Origin: Myxococcus stipitatus
GTDB lineage: Bacteria > Myxococcota > Myxococcia > Myxococcales > Myxococcaceae
DNA length: 64,000 nucleotides
Reading direction: 5' to 3'
NCBI RefSeq assembly: GCF_037414475.1
Contig: NZ_CP147913.1
Span: 7,252,001-7,316,000 of the forward strand
Shown: one piece after another, positions 9,004 to 17,397 of the stretch
Layout of the letters: each line of letters opens with the position of its first letter
Position numbering within the stretch: position 1 is the stretch's first letter
Made by a program: the position numbers and the translations under genes
Notes under the pieces: generated by a model
Database searches by the model: none
What the model saw: only the letters and a program-made list of their open reading frames with translations
What the model was told of the DNA's origin: nothing

Positions 9004-10677
9004 CTACGCCGCCGCTGCCTTCTCCTCCCGCACGGGACCCGCCTTGCGCACCGTGAAGCCCACGCGTGCGCCGCCGCCTTCGCGATTCTCCGCGAACGTG
9101 GTCCCATCGTGGGCCTGCGCGATGCGCTCGATGAGCGCCAGCCCCAGTCCCAGTGAGCCCGCCTCGCGCGCCTCCGCGCTCTGGTCCTTGCGGTAGAAGG
9201 GCTGGAAGATTCGAGTCTCCTCGCCTTCCTGGAAGCCCGGGCCCGAGTCCTCCACGCAGAAGGCCAGGTGCTCGCCCTGTTGCTGGATGCGCAGGGCCTT
9301 CGCGCCGCCGCCGTGCCTTCGCGCGTTGTCCAACAGGTTCGCCAAGGCCCGGCCCAACAACGTGGCATCCCCCACCAGTCCGGCGTCCGGCGCGTCCACG
9401 TCCAGCAACTCGAGCGCGAGCCCCGCGCGCTCCAACGCCTGCGTCGCCAACGTCCGTCCATCCAGCACCCGCGGCGTAATCTGACCGAAGTCCAGCCGCG
9501 AGCTCGCGAGCAGCTCGCCCACGAGCGCATCCAGCTCCACCACTTCCCGGTCCACCTGGTCCAGCGTCTTGGGATTGCCTCCACCGTCGCGAAGGAGCTC
9601 CGTCAGCACACGCAGCCGCGCCAGCGGTGTGCGCAGCTCATGGGACACCGCCGCGAGCAGCTCACGCTGGTCCGCCACCTGCTTCTCGATGCGCCGGGCC
9701 ATGTCGTTGAAGGCCACTCCCAGCACCGCGAACTCGCCCGTCGCGTGAGGATGCACCTCGGCGCGTGCGTTCAACCGCCCGGAGCCCAGGGCCTCGGTGG
9801 CCTGCACCAGCACGTCCACGGGCTTGGCCAGCCTTCGCGCCATCTTCCCGGACGCCATCCAGAGGACGAGGCATGCCGCGAGCATCGGCAGCATGATTTT
9901 CAGCGGGTCCTTGCCGCGCTTGCTGCCGTAGCAGAGGCGCGCCTGTCCCAGCGTCGTCTCCCCGCGCACCACGGGAATGGTGAGCTCCGTGCTCGTGCAG
10001 AGTCCTCCAGCCAGCACGAGCACCTTGTCGCTCGCGTCCTTGATTTCGACGTCGACGTCCAGGTCCTTGGCGATGGACTGCGCCAGGGCATCCCGCCTCG
10101 CGGGCTGGTCCCAGACCTCCTCGAAGCGATGGCCCGCGAAGTTCCGCATCCGCTCCATCTCTTGCTTCCACGTCGTTCCACCCACGAGGTTGAACACCGT
10201 CGCCACGACCACACAGGTCATGAAGATGCTCAGGCCGAACCACAGGAAGAGCCGCCGGTGCAGCCGGGCACGCACGAAGTGCCCCAACTGGCTCATGCGC
10301 CAGTGCTGTCTCCAGTTCCTGTGCCGGTGGTGCTTCCAGTGCTCGCGCAGGTGCGCATGGGCGGCTTCCCACGCCTGACGCCGTATCTTGTCGGCCTCCT
10401 GGCGCCGCTCCTTGTAGGAGTACGACTCGTCCCCCGAGCCACTGGCCCAGTGCCACTCGACCTCGCGCCTGCCGCCGGGCCCTCGCCGCTCCTTGTGGGA
10501 GTACGACTGGTCCCCCGAGCCGCTGGCCCAGTGCCACTCGACCTTGTGCGCGTCCTCCTCCGCCTCGCACAGGCACCGCGCGAGGCCCTCGGGGCTGTCC
10601 TCGCAGTCGGGGCCGCAGACCTCGCATTCGTCCCGCTTGGAGCCGGGCCCGCGGCGCTTGTCGTGCCGGCGCATCAC
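9004..10677 (-). CDS. Sensor histidine kinase with Cys/His-rich, duplicated N-terminal leader
   Basis: 557 residues. Order: cytoplasmic leader 1-140, TM1 about 143-166, periplasmic loop 167-258 containing two Cys (227, 249), TM2 about 259-276, HAMP, HisKA with H346 in AAVSHELRTPLAR, and HATPase_c (NLLDNARRHGGG, GPGFQEGE, GLGLALIERIAQAHDG). The leader is unusual: five Cys at 18-37 (CEVCGPDC, CLC), a 27-residue tandem repeat beginning VEWHWASGSGD at 46 and 73, and a His/Trp-rich stretch at 107-125. GTG 10677 overlaps the regulator's TGA by 4 bases (ATG at 10674 is the alternative), so translation is coupled. It phosphorylates the upstream response regulator. Confidence 0.93.
   Translation of the reverse strand: MMRRHDKRRGPGSKRDECEVCGPDCEDSPEGLARCLCEAEEDAHKVEWHWASGSGDQSYSHKERRGPGGRREVEWHWASGSGDESYSYKERRQEADKIRRQAWEAAHAHLREHWKHHRHRNWRQHWRMSQLGHFVRARLHRRLFLWFGLSIFMTCVVVATVFNLVGGTTWKQEMERMRNFAGHRFEEVWDQPARRDALAQSIAKDLDVDVEIKDASDKVLVLAGGLCTSTELTIPVVRGETTLGQARLCYGSKRGKDPLKIMLPMLAACLVLWMASGKMARRLAKPVDVLVQATEALGSGRLNARAEVHPHATGEFAVLGVAFNDMARRIEKQVADQRELLAAVSHELRTPLARLRVLTELLRDGGGNPKTLDQVDREVVELDALVGELLASSRLDFGQITPRVLDGRTLATQALERAGLALELLDVDAPDAGLVGDATLLGRALANLLDNARRHGGGAKALRIQQQGEHLAFCVEDSGPGFQEGEETRIFQPFYRKDQSAEAREAGSLGLGLALIERIAQAHDGTTFAENREGGGARVGFTVRKAGPVREEKAAAA
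10403..10543 (-). repeat. Two 60-bp direct repeat copies, 81-bp period, in kinase leader
   Basis: Bases 10403-10462 and 10484-10543 are near-identical. They encode VEWHWASGSGD followed by SYS-KERR twice, with period 81 bp (27 codons), so the reading frame is kept. This looks like a recent tandem duplication. Confidence 0.9.
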
Positions 10678-11354
10678 ATCCCCTCTTTGGCGAAGACGTA
10701 GCCCACGCCGCGGACCGTCTTGATGAGACGGGTCCCCACGTCGCCCAGCTTCTGCCGCAGATGCGAGATGTGCACGTCCACGGTGCGCTCGCCCACCACC
10801 GTGTCGCTGCGCCCCGCTTCACCGAGCAGCGCATCCCGGGGGATGACACGTCCGGCCCTGCGCACCAGGGCCACGAGCAGGTCGAACTCCAGGCCGGTGA
10901 GGTCCACCAGCCGTCCCTCGCTGCGCACCTCGCGGCCGGCCACGTCGATGGACAACCCGCCCGCTTCCAACCGGTCCGCCACCGCCGCGGGCTGCGAGCG
11001 GCGCAACACCGCGCGCAGCCGGGCGAGCAGCTCCCGGGGACTGAAGGGCTTGGGCAGGTAGTCGTCCGCGCCCAATTCCAGCCCCACCACGCGGTCCGTC
11101 TCATCGCCCTTGGCCGTGAGCATGACCACCGGGATGCGGCTCTTGGAGCGGATGCGCTTGCAGACCTCCAGCCCATCCATGCCCGGCATCATCACATCCA
11201 ACAGCACCGCGTCGTACGCGCTGGCCTCCAGCGCCGCCAACCCTCGCCCACCATCGGGCGCGTGCGCGACGCTGACGCCGTTCTGTCCCAGGTACTGGGC
11301 GAGCAGTTCGTACAGGCGGGTATCGTCGTCGATGAGCAGGACTCGCGTGGACAT
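10674..11354 (-). CDS. OmpR-family response regulator
   Basis: 226 residues. Receiver domain: acidic pair D10/D11, phospho-acceptor D53 in VLLDVMMPGMDG, Thr in MLTAKG, Lys in DDYLPKPFS. C-terminal winged helix: ERTVDVHISHLRQKLGD and the end RGVGYVF. ATG 11354 (MSTRVLLIDDD) is chosen; the longer open frame upstream reads through the preceding small gene in another frame. It is the cognate partner of the kinase gene it overlaps. With the CpxP/CnrR-like protein upstream it resembles Cpx- or Cnr-type envelope or metal response modules. Confidence 0.94.
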   Translation of the reverse strand: MSTRVLLIDDDTRLYELLAQYLGQNGVSVAHAPDGGRGLAALEASAYDAVLLDVMMPGMDGLEVCKRIRSKSRIPVVMLTAKGDETDRVVGLELGADDYLPKPFSPRELLARLRAVLRRSQPAAVADRLEAGGLSIDVAGREVRSEGRLVDLTGLEFDLLVALVRRAGRVIPRDALLGEAGRSDTVVGERTVDVHISHLRQKLGDVGTRLIKTVRGVGYVFAKEGM

Positions 11355-11368
11355 GGATGGCGCGGAGT

Positions 11369-11593
11369 CTACTCGCGTGGGCTCGGGGCGGGGGATGGAG
11401 ACAGGGAGCTCACTGGCTCGGACGACATGGAGCTGGCCGGGTGTGACTCGGCCCAGGGAGCGTGCGTCCGCCAGCGCCCCGCCCAGCCGCCCATGGGGCA
11501 GCCGTGGTGACGGTGGGCGAGGCTGGCGAAGCCGGACGCGAAGCCTCCGACGGTTCCCAAGCCGAGCAGGACGATGAGCAGGCGGCGGCGCAT
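11369..11593 (-). CDS. Small membrane/exported protein, His-containing
   Basis: 74 residues, unrecognised. The N-terminus MRRRLLIVLLGLGTVGGFAS is a signal or membrane anchor. It is followed by a His/Cys/Met patch (AHRHHGCPMGGW) and a Ser/Pro-rich tail. ATG 11593 has GAGG about 9 nt upstream; a GTG at 11632 that overlaps the previous stop is the alternative start. It sits between the periplasmic sensor and the response regulator on the same strand, and the metal-ligand-rich patch fits a metal-sensing module, but function is inferred only from context. Confidence 0.6.
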   Translation of the reverse strand: MRRRLLIVLLGLGTVGGFASGFASLAHRHHGCPMGGWAGRWRTHAPWAESHPASSMSSEPVSSLSPSPAPSPRE

Positions 11594-11628
11594 GATGGCT
11601 GTCCTCGTGACGGGCGGCGCGCATGGAC

Positions 11629-12150
11629 TCACATCATCCGAGGGTCGTCGCCGCGAGGCGGCTCACCCCGCCACTCGTGGTGCCGGCCACACGCATGCCG
11701 GTGCCAGCCGCGGTGCCCCATCCTCCACCCGTTCTCGATGATGTCCGCCAGCTCACGCCGCTGGCGAGGGTCCAGCGCCTCGTGCACCTGCGAGAGGGCC
11801 CCCAGCACCGTGGCGCGGAGGTGCTCCATCTTCACGTCGTGCTGGGCGAAGCGCTCGCGCAGCACGCCGCTGTCGAAGTGTTCGCCTCGCAGCGCCTGGG
11901 CCAGGCTGGTGCGGGTGCCCCCGAGCTCCTCGCGCATGCCGCCCAGGGACTCCATGAGGTCCTCGGCGGCCTTGATGATGACCTTCTCCTGGCCCGGTGA
12001 GGTCTCCAGCCGCTCGAACAACCAGCGCAGCCTCATGCGCCAACCCCACCGGCCGCCCCCATGCCGGTGGTGATGATGCCACCGGCGCCCACCCCGCACC
12101 GTGTAGACGAGGCCCGCGAGACATGCGCCGCCGAACAAGAATCCAAACAT
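11629..12150 (-). CDS. Periplasmic heavy-metal sensor-like (CpxP/CnrR type) protein
   Basis: 173 residues. An N-terminal anchor (MFGFLFGGACLAGLVYTV) is followed by a His cluster (WHHHHRHGGG), then a mostly helical domain with an LTxxQ-like turn replaced by LDPRQRRELADII, and a His-rich tail (GHRGWHRHACGRHHEW). This architecture fits the heavy-metal-sensor family, in which a periplasmic four-helix protein restrains its signalling partner. ATG 12150 has AAGGAG 9 nt upstream; the longer upstream frame is discarded. It is the first gene of a four-gene unit (sensor, small protein, regulator, kinase) with short gaps or overlaps throughout. Confidence 0.75.
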   Translation of the reverse strand: MFGFLFGGACLAGLVYTVRGGRRWHHHHRHGGGRWGWRMRLRWLFERLETSPGQEKVIIKAAEDLMESLGGMREELGGTRTSLAQALRGEHFDSGVLRERFAQHDVKMEHLRATVLGALSQVHEALDPRQRRELADIIENGWRMGHRGWHRHACGRHHEWRGEPPRGDDPRMM

Positions 12151-12494
12151 GTGTCCTGCTCCTTCGTTGGGCGGCCCAGGAAGCGGGCGCGCCGGGATGA
12201 CGGGCAGGAAGGTAGAGGGTGGGTATGAAGGGCGCGCCGGAGCCTCATGAAGAAACGTGAAGGGGCCCCACGAGGACTCGGGATGAAGAAGCGAATGTGC
12301 TCTGTTGACCTCCCGAGCGACTCTCTGCCTCGCGGAATGTCTTCTGGTCGACGGCTGCCTGCCCAGTGGGCGGGGAGCAGGTGGACAAAGCAGGCCACAA
12401 GGTAGATTGTCGCGGCAGTGTCGGAGCGATGTCCGCCCCGCACTGGTGGTCCGGCTGGTCCCGGGTCGCCGTCTAGCAGAAAGAAGAAGGTCAC
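12151..12494. other. Divergent intergenic region, sensor unit / cspA
   Basis: 344 bases between divergently transcribed genes. It must contain the promoters for both the metal-sensor unit and cspA, the latter with a possibly long 5' leader as is usual for cold-shock genes. I see a GC palindrome (GGGGCCCC near 12259) but no confident promoter match. Confidence 0.5.
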
Positions 12495-12701
12495 ATGGCA
12501 ATCGGTACTGTGAAGTGGTTCAACGACGCCAAGGGTTTCGGCTTCATCGCTCAGGAGGGCGGTGAGGACGTGTTCTGCCACCACACGGCCATCAACATGG
12601 ATGGCTTCCGCACCCTTCAGGAAGGGCAGCGTGTGGAGTTCGAGGTGACCCGTGGCCCCAAGGGGCTGCAGGCGCAGAACGTTCGCGCGTTCAACGGCTA
12701 G
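12495..12701 (+). CDS. CspA-family cold-shock protein
   Basis: 68 residues, a complete cold-shock domain: [20 protein letters not shown] contains RNP1 (KGFGFI), DVFCHHTAI corresponds to RNP2, and the C-terminus ends [10 protein letters not shown]. Small OB-fold proteins of this kind bind single-stranded RNA/DNA and melt mRNA structure. GAAGAAGG lies just before the ATG, and a clear terminator follows. RNP2 reads VFCHH rather than the common VFVHF/Y, a small deviation. The genome probably has several paralogs, so no numbered gene symbol is given. Confidence 0.95.
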   Translation: MAIGTVKWFNDAKGFGFIAQEGGEDVFCHHTAINMDGFRTLQEGQRVEFEVTRGPKGLQAQNVRAFNG

Positions 12702-12731
12702 CGAACATCCCGGCCACCCTTGAGTGAGCCC

Positions 12732-12765
12732 GAGGCCCGGTCTTTCCAGAGGAAAGGCTGGGCCT
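12732..12765 (+). terminator. Terminator of the cold-shock gene
   Basis: AGGCCC...TCTTTCC (12733-12747) pairs with GGAAAGG...GGGCCT across a 4-nt loop with a small internal mismatch, followed by TCGTCTTT. Confidence 0.7.
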
Positions 12766-12901
12766 TCGTCTTTGCGGGCTCCCTCCCTCCGACCAGGCGG
12801 ACGCGCAGGCGGGGGGCGTCGCGCGGTGTCTCCTTCCTTACCTTCCAGGGGTGAGCGTGGCGCGTCCGTCGCGCGGTGCCCGACAGCGAAGGAGACGAGG
12901 C

Positions 12902-13270
12902 ATGGGGGATACCAGCGTGAAGAAGGTGGAGAGCCGGCGCTCGCCCAAGGGGGAGATGGGGCAGAAGTACCTGGCCTCCGGCGTGCGAGTGTCCATGCGA
13001 CTGTGGGAGGACGAGCCGCCAGGAGAGGCCCGGCCCGCCGCCCCGAGGGACTACGAGACGGTGGGCTTCGTGCTGAAGGGCCGCGCGGAGCTGCATCTGG
13101 AGGGGCAGGTCATCCTGCTCAACCCCGGGGACTCGTGGCTCGTGCCGCGCGGCTCCAGTCACACCTACAAGATTCTCGAGACGTTCTCCGCCGTGGAGGC
13201 GACCAGCCCTCCGGCCGCCGTGCATGGCCGCGACGAGAACGCTCGCGCGCAGAAGCCCGCGAAGGCGTGA
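12902..13270 (+). CDS. Cupin-domain protein
   Basis: 122 residues with a single cupin barrel: conserved Gly/His-type motif 1 region ETVGFVLKGRAELHLEG and motif 2 region NPGDSWLVPRGSSHTYKIL (one clear metal-ligand His in SSHTY; motif 1 lacks the usual HxH, so metal binding is uncertain). The Lys/Ala-rich tail is probably disordered. ATG 12902 follows AAGGAG; an upstream in-frame start reads Arg-rich junk. It stands alone, convergent with the next gene. Substrate unknown. Confidence 0.8.
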   Translation: MGDTSVKKVESRRSPKGEMGQKYLASGVRVSMRLWEDEPPGEARPAAPRDYETVGFVLKGRAELHLEGQVILLNPGDSWLVPRGSSHTYKILETFSAVEATSPPAAVHGRDENARAQKPAKA

Positions 13271-13312
13271 GCCTCTCCCGGCATGGCCGAAGGACGCGAG
13301 GGCTCGACGTGT

Positions 13313-13738
13313 CTACTCGAACCACGTCGGCACGAGCCGGTGGACCTCTGGGAGCTCGGCGAGGCGGCAGACGGTGTCCCACGCGGCGGGGGTGAGGGCG
13401 CCGTGCCGCGCGACGCACTCGGCTTCGCCGGTGGGGAGGAAGTAGAGCGTCTCCTCGGGGACGTTGCACCCGGCGCGGCCTCGCGAGGCACCCGCCTCCT
13501 GGAGCGTGGGCGCGATGGCCTTCACGCGGGCCAGCAGCGCGGCATCACCGGTGGGAAGGCAGAGCTCCACGGAGCCGTCGTTCCGGCACCCGGTCTCCTG
13601 CGTGAACGAGAGCTTCTGCGTTGGACAGGCCATGGCCTTGGGCGCGGACTCCGAGGCCGCCGGTTCGCGCGTGGGCGTGGCGCAGGCGGACAGCGTGGCG
13701 AGCAGCAGGCCGGGCAGGGTGACTCGTCTCATGCTCAT
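13313..13738 (-). CDS. Small Cys-containing lipoprotein, function unknown
   Basis: 141 residues. The signal peptide ends in lipobox LSAC (MSMRRVTLPGLLLATLSAC). The mature part has four further Cys (ACPTQ, GCRND, LCLPT, GCNVP) plus CVARH and CRLAE, probably disulfide-bonded. ATG 13738 has GGAGG upstream; a second ATG (13732) is two codons in. It lies 40 bp after the 2OG oxygenase gene on the same strand and may share its transcript. Confidence 0.7.
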   Translation of the reverse strand: MSMRRVTLPGLLLATLSACATPTREPAASESAPKAMACPTQKLSFTQETGCRNDGSVELCLPTGDAALLARVKAIAPTLQEAGASRGRAGCNVPEETLYFLPTGEAECVARHGALTPAAWDTVCRLAELPEVHRLVPTWFE

Positions 13739-13778
13739 GCGGCTTCCCTCCGACGACAGGTGGGGTTCCCGGGGACGC

Positions 13779-14579
13779 TCACGTCCGCGGTGTGTTGGAT
13801 TTGGATGAGGTGGGGGCCCAGATGGCGCTGTGGGGCTCGGGGGCGTCCGGAGAGTTCTCCGCGGTGTAGAAGTAGGCGGCGACTGCGGCCCGTCCGCGTC
13901 CCTCGGGACAGGCCAGGGGAGTGGGGTGGCCGTGCCAGTAGTCGTCGCCATGCGCCATCACGACGAGCCGGTCGAGGATGGGCGCGATTCGTGTCTCGCA
14001 CCGCGAGAGGTCGGCGCTCCACAACTCGAGGTCTCCGCCCCAGGCGGGTTCCCAGTCGGGGTTCAGGTAGTAGAGGACGGTGAGGCGGCGTGTGAGCGCG
14101 CGGAACCGGTCTCGATTGAAGTCGGCGTGCAGCGCCAGGTGGCCCCCGCGCAAGGTGAGGTGCAACCCCGCGCCTCGGAAGTGCGGGTCCGCGATGAGCC
14201 CCTGCACTCCCGTCAGTGACTCCAGGAAGTCGATGAACGACATGCTGGAGAACTCCGAGAGCAGGTGACGGAGGGCCCCCGGGACGTCCTCGAAGGCCTT
14301 GCGCTGGAGCTGGCCCAGGCGCGCGGCCTGCTCCACGTGGTCCCTCCGCTTCCACGAGGCCTCGGTCGCACCCGGGAAGAGGCCGGCGAGGCCGGAGGCG
14401 AGCGGTGTTCCCAGGAAGCCGTCGATGGCGACATGGGGATAGGGGCGGGAGGCCGCGTACGTGGCTCGATGTGCGAGCGCGAGTGCGCGGAGCGCGGTCC
14501 GGTCGAGGAAGAAGCCGGGCCCCCTCAAGGGCCCCTCTTCGAGGGTGGCGGCACTCACGGGGGGCGTCGGAGCAGTCAT
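13779..14579 (-). CDS. 2-oxoglutarate/Fe(II)-dependent oxygenase
   Basis: 266 residues of the prolyl-4-hydroxylase-like (2OG-FeII_Oxy) type. The iron triad is visible: H and D in LALHADFNRD, then a distal His in HGDDYWHGHPTPLAC, with a downstream Arg (EGRGRAAVAAYFYT) for 2-oxoglutarate. The N-terminal part carries an HVAIDGFLG motif common in this group. ATG 14579 is chosen; the longer frame up to 14699 overlaps the methyltransferase gene. It is 23 bp downstream of that methyltransferase, so both may tailor one substrate. No biosynthetic core enzyme is adjacent, so the substrate is unknown. Confidence 0.82.
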   Translation of the reverse strand: MTAPTPPVSAATLEEGPLRGPGFFLDRTALRALALAHRATYAASRPYPHVAIDGFLGTPLASGLAGLFPGATEASWKRRDHVEQAARLGQLQRKAFEDVPGALRHLLSEFSSMSFIDFLESLTGVQGLIADPHFRGAGLHLTLRGGHLALHADFNRDRFRALTRRLTVLYYLNPDWEPAWGGDLELWSADLSRCETRIAPILDRLVVMAHGDDYWHGHPTPLACPEGRGRAAVAAYFYTAENSPDAPEPHSAIWAPTSSKSNTPRT

Positions 14580-14602
14580 CGCGGTCGAGACCGGGACATA
14601 TG

Positions 14603-15463
14603 TCACGGACGCGGCCTGGTCGAGGCACTCCCTCCGCTCGCATGCTCGAGGACCCAGACGCCGTACGTCACCTTCCCGAGCAGCAGGAAGATGTTCCACG
14701 CGTCATAGGCGCCGAGCAGCTCGAAGGCCTCGGGGCCCAGCCTGGCCTCCACCCGCGAGCGGGCACGCAGCAGCTTGCCGGTCCGCAGCGCATGGCGCGC
14801 GAGGCCCTCGTCGAACTCCTCCAAGAAGGGCGAGCCTTCATCCGTGGTGGTGCCGTACTCGACGACGCGCAGTCCGGCCTTCTCGTGCGCGGCCCGCATG
14901 TGCTCGGGCGAAAGCGTCACGGGATTGAGTCCCAGTCGTGACGTGACGCGCTCCGCCTCGCGTGGCTCCAGCAGGTCCGTGGCCAGCGCGCTGCAGTTCA
15001 TGATCGAGCCCCCCGGGCGAAGCACGCGGGCGCACTCCCGCATGGCACAGTCGAGGTCCTCGACATGGTTGAGCATGTCCAGACACCAGACGAAGTCCAC
15101 GGAGGCTGTCTCCAGGGGAAGCCGCTCGAGGCCTCCCTTGAGGAACGACACACGTCCGCCGAGCCCTTCCTGGCGGACACGCGTGGAGGCGAGCTCCAGG
15201 TTCTGCTCCAGCGGGTCCACCCCGACGAACTCACCCTCCAGTCCTCGGGCGAGCTCCACCAGCTGCCGTCCCTTCCCGCAGCCGACATCGACGAGGCGTG
15301 AGCCCGTCTTCATGCCGCGCCGCGCCGGAATCGCGTTGAGCAGCTCCGACATGGGCCGCCCGCCAGGGGCATCGTCGAGGTACGCATACCGTGTCGACTC
15401 CTCCGCCAGGAATGGCCACAGAAAACCATAGAAGGCTTCGATGCGCGCCGTGAGGTTGCCCAT
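14603..15463 (-). CDS. SAM-dependent methyltransferase (class I)
   Basis: 286 residues. Motif I VDVGCGKGRQLVELA binds S-adenosylmethionine; the acidic motif II loop is FVGVDPLEQN; motif IV region DFVWCLDMLNHVEDLD and ARVLRPGG complete a Methyltransf_11-type fold. ATG 15463 (MGNLTARIEAFYGF) is preferred over 15481 because AAAGGGGAG lies 3-4 nt upstream. It is the first gene of a short minus-strand run with the 2OG oxygenase and lipoprotein, and is divergent from the NERD-helicase gene (47 bp apart). Substrate unknown, probably a small molecule. Confidence 0.88.
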   Translation of the reverse strand: MGNLTARIEAFYGFLWPFLAEESTRYAYLDDAPGGRPMSELLNAIPARRGMKTGSRLVDVGCGKGRQLVELARGLEGEFVGVDPLEQNLELASTRVRQEGLGGRVSFLKGGLERLPLETASVDFVWCLDMLNHVEDLDCAMRECARVLRPGGSIMNCSALATDLLEPREAERVTSRLGLNPVTLSPEHMRAAHEKAGLRVVEYGTTTDEGSPFLEEFDEGLARHALRTGKLLRARSRVEARLGPEAFELLGAYDAWNIFLLLGKVTYGVWVLEHASGGSASTRPRP

Positions 15464-15510
15464 GGACTCCCCTTTGCTCATGTCATTCCAGGAATTGCTA
15501 GCATGCCGCC

Positions 15511-17343
15511 ATGGCGACGCTCATCCCAGCCCTCAATCAATGCCTCCCTCGGATGCAGGCGGGAGAGAAGCGGTTGGCGCGCCGGCTCGAGGAGAAGCTC
15601 GAGGATGACTATCTGCTCTGGTACGATGTGCCCATTGGCAGGACGGGACATCATCCAGACTTCATTGTCTTGCATCCACGCCGGGGCATCCTCGTCCTGG
15701 AGGTGAAGGATTGGAAGCGGGATGCCCTGCGTGACATCGATAAGGCGCGGGCGACCCTCCTGACGGAGTCAGGTTTGAAGGAGGTGGTGAATCCCTTCGA
15801 GCAGTCGCGAGGCTATGCGCAGGACATCGCCTCGCTGCTCGAGAAGGACCCGGTCCTTCGCCACACGGAGGGAGAGCGCCGCGGCAAGCTGATGCTCCCG
15901 TGGAGCCACGGCGTGGTCCTGACGAACATCACGCGGGCCCACTTCGACGAGGCGCGGCTCGGGGACGTCCTTCCGCCGGACCGAGTCATCTGCAAGGACG
16001 AGATGGCCGAGGACGTGGACCCGGAGAAGTTCCAGCAGCGGCTGTGGAACATGTTCCCGTGGGTGCCCGCGAAGCCGTTGTCGCTGCCTCAGCTCGACCG
16101 GGTCCGTTGGCACATCTTCCCGGAGATTCGCATCAGCGGAGCGCAGCTCGACATGTTCGAGCAGCCTCACCTGGAGACCTCCCTTCCGGACCTCATCCGG
16201 GTGATGGACCTTCAGCAGGAGCAGCTCGCGCGGAGCCTGGGCGAGGGGCACCGGGTCATCCACGGCGTGGCGGGCTCGGGCAAGACGATGATTCTGGGGT
16301 ACCGCTGCGTGCAGCTCGCGAAGGTGCTCCACCAGCCCATCCTGGTGCTGTGCTTCAACCGCTCGCTGGCGAGCTGGCTGGAGCAGCACCTGCTGTCACG
16401 CGGTGTCTCCGGACAGGTGCATGTCCGCCGCTTCCACGAGTGGTGCCGTGAGCAGCTCGTCGCCTACCACGCGGGGCTCCCTCCGCAGGGGCTCTCGTCG
16501 GACGAGTACGCCGAGCAGCTCGTCCAGCGCGTCATCGCCGCCACCGACAAGGGGCTCATCCCGCGCGCGCAGTACGGCGCGGTGCTCATCGACGAAGGAC
16601 ACGACTTCGAGCCCGAGTGGCTCAAGCTCATCGCGCAGATGGTGGCGCCGGAGACCAACTCGTTGCTGCTGCTGTACGACGATGCCCAGTCCATCTACCG
16701 GCGCCAGCGCTTCAGCTTCAAGAGCGTGGGCATCCATGCTCAGGGGCGGACGACGATTCTCCACCTCAACTACCGGAACACGGCGGAGATTCTCGAGTTC
16801 GCATACAACCACGCGAAGCATGTCCTCACGCCGGAGGACGCGGACGAGGACGGCGTGCCGCTCATCCTGCCCAAGAGCGCGGGGCGGCGCGGACCTCCGC
16901 CGCAGACATGGGGGTCGAAATCGCTGGAGGGGGAGCTGCAGTACATCTCGGGCCGGCTGCGGCAGTTCCACGAGGAGGGCCTGCACTGGAACGAGATGGC
17001 GGTGCTCTACCGGAGCGTCGGCATTGGCGCTGCGGTGGTCCGAGCGATGCACAAGGCGTGTCTGCCTTACCAATGGGTGGGGAAGTACACGCAGCAGACG
17101 CCGTTGGACATGAAGGAGGACACCGTCAAGGTGCTCACCTTCCATTCCAGCAAGGGGCTGGAGTTCCCGGCCATCGCCATTCCCGGTGTCGGGCGTTCCA
17201 CGAAGCGGGAGGTGGACGCCAAGGAGGAGGCGCGGCTGCTCTACGTGGCGATGACCCGCGCGGTGGACCGGCTCGTGGTGACGGGGCTTCCGGAGGCGCT
17301 GCGTCCACGGCGGCCCTCGATGGACTCGTCCAGTATGGTGTGA
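15511..17343 (+). CDS. NERD nuclease-domain / UvrD-like SF1 helicase fusion
   Basis: 610 residues. The N-terminal NERD domain carries a PD-(D/E)xK-like site: D50 in HHPDFIVL, then E64 and K66 in ILVLEVKDWK. The SF1 helicase core follows: Walker A GVAGSGKT (about 252-259), Walker B VLIDEGHDF (about 358-366), motif III LLLYDDAQSIYR, motif V TFHSSKGLEFP, motif VI EEARLLYVAMTRA. All catalytic residues are present, so it should be an active ATPase and possibly a nuclease. It is a solitary gene without an R-M or defence cluster beside it. Related NERD-helicases occur in repair and anti-phage contexts. Confidence 0.9.
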   Translation: MATLIPALNQCLPRMQAGEKRLARRLEEKLEDDYLLWYDVPIGRTGHHPDFIVLHPRRGILVLEVKDWKRDALRDIDKARATLLTESGLKEVVNPFEQSRGYAQDIASLLEKDPVLRHTEGERRGKLMLPWSHGVVLTNITRAHFDEARLGDVLPPDRVICKDEMAEDVDPEKFQQRLWNMFPWVPAKPLSLPQLDRVRWHIFPEIRISGAQLDMFEQPHLETSLPDLIRVMDLQQEQLARSLGEGHRVIHGVAGSGKTMILGYRCVQLAKVLHQPILVLCFNRSLASWLEQHLLSRGVSGQVHVRRFHEWCREQLVAYHAGLPPQGLSSDEYAEQLVQRVIAATDKGLIPRAQYGAVLIDEGHDFEPEWLKLIAQMVAPETNSLLLLYDDAQSIYRRQRFSFKSVGIHAQGRTTILHLNYRNTAEILEFAYNHAKHVLTPEDADEDGVPLILPKSAGRRGPPPQTWGSKSLEGELQYISGRLRQFHEEGLHWNEMAVLYRSVGIGAAVVRAMHKACLPYQWVGKYTQQTPLDMKEDTVKVLTFHSSKGLEFPAIAIPGVGRSTKREVDAKEEARLLYVAMTRAVDRLVVTGLPEALRPRRPSMDSSSMV

Positions 17344-17397
17344 CGCGCCTCGCGTTTCAGGTCAGGTTCCGGGTGTCGTTGTCCCTTGGAGTCGTGC

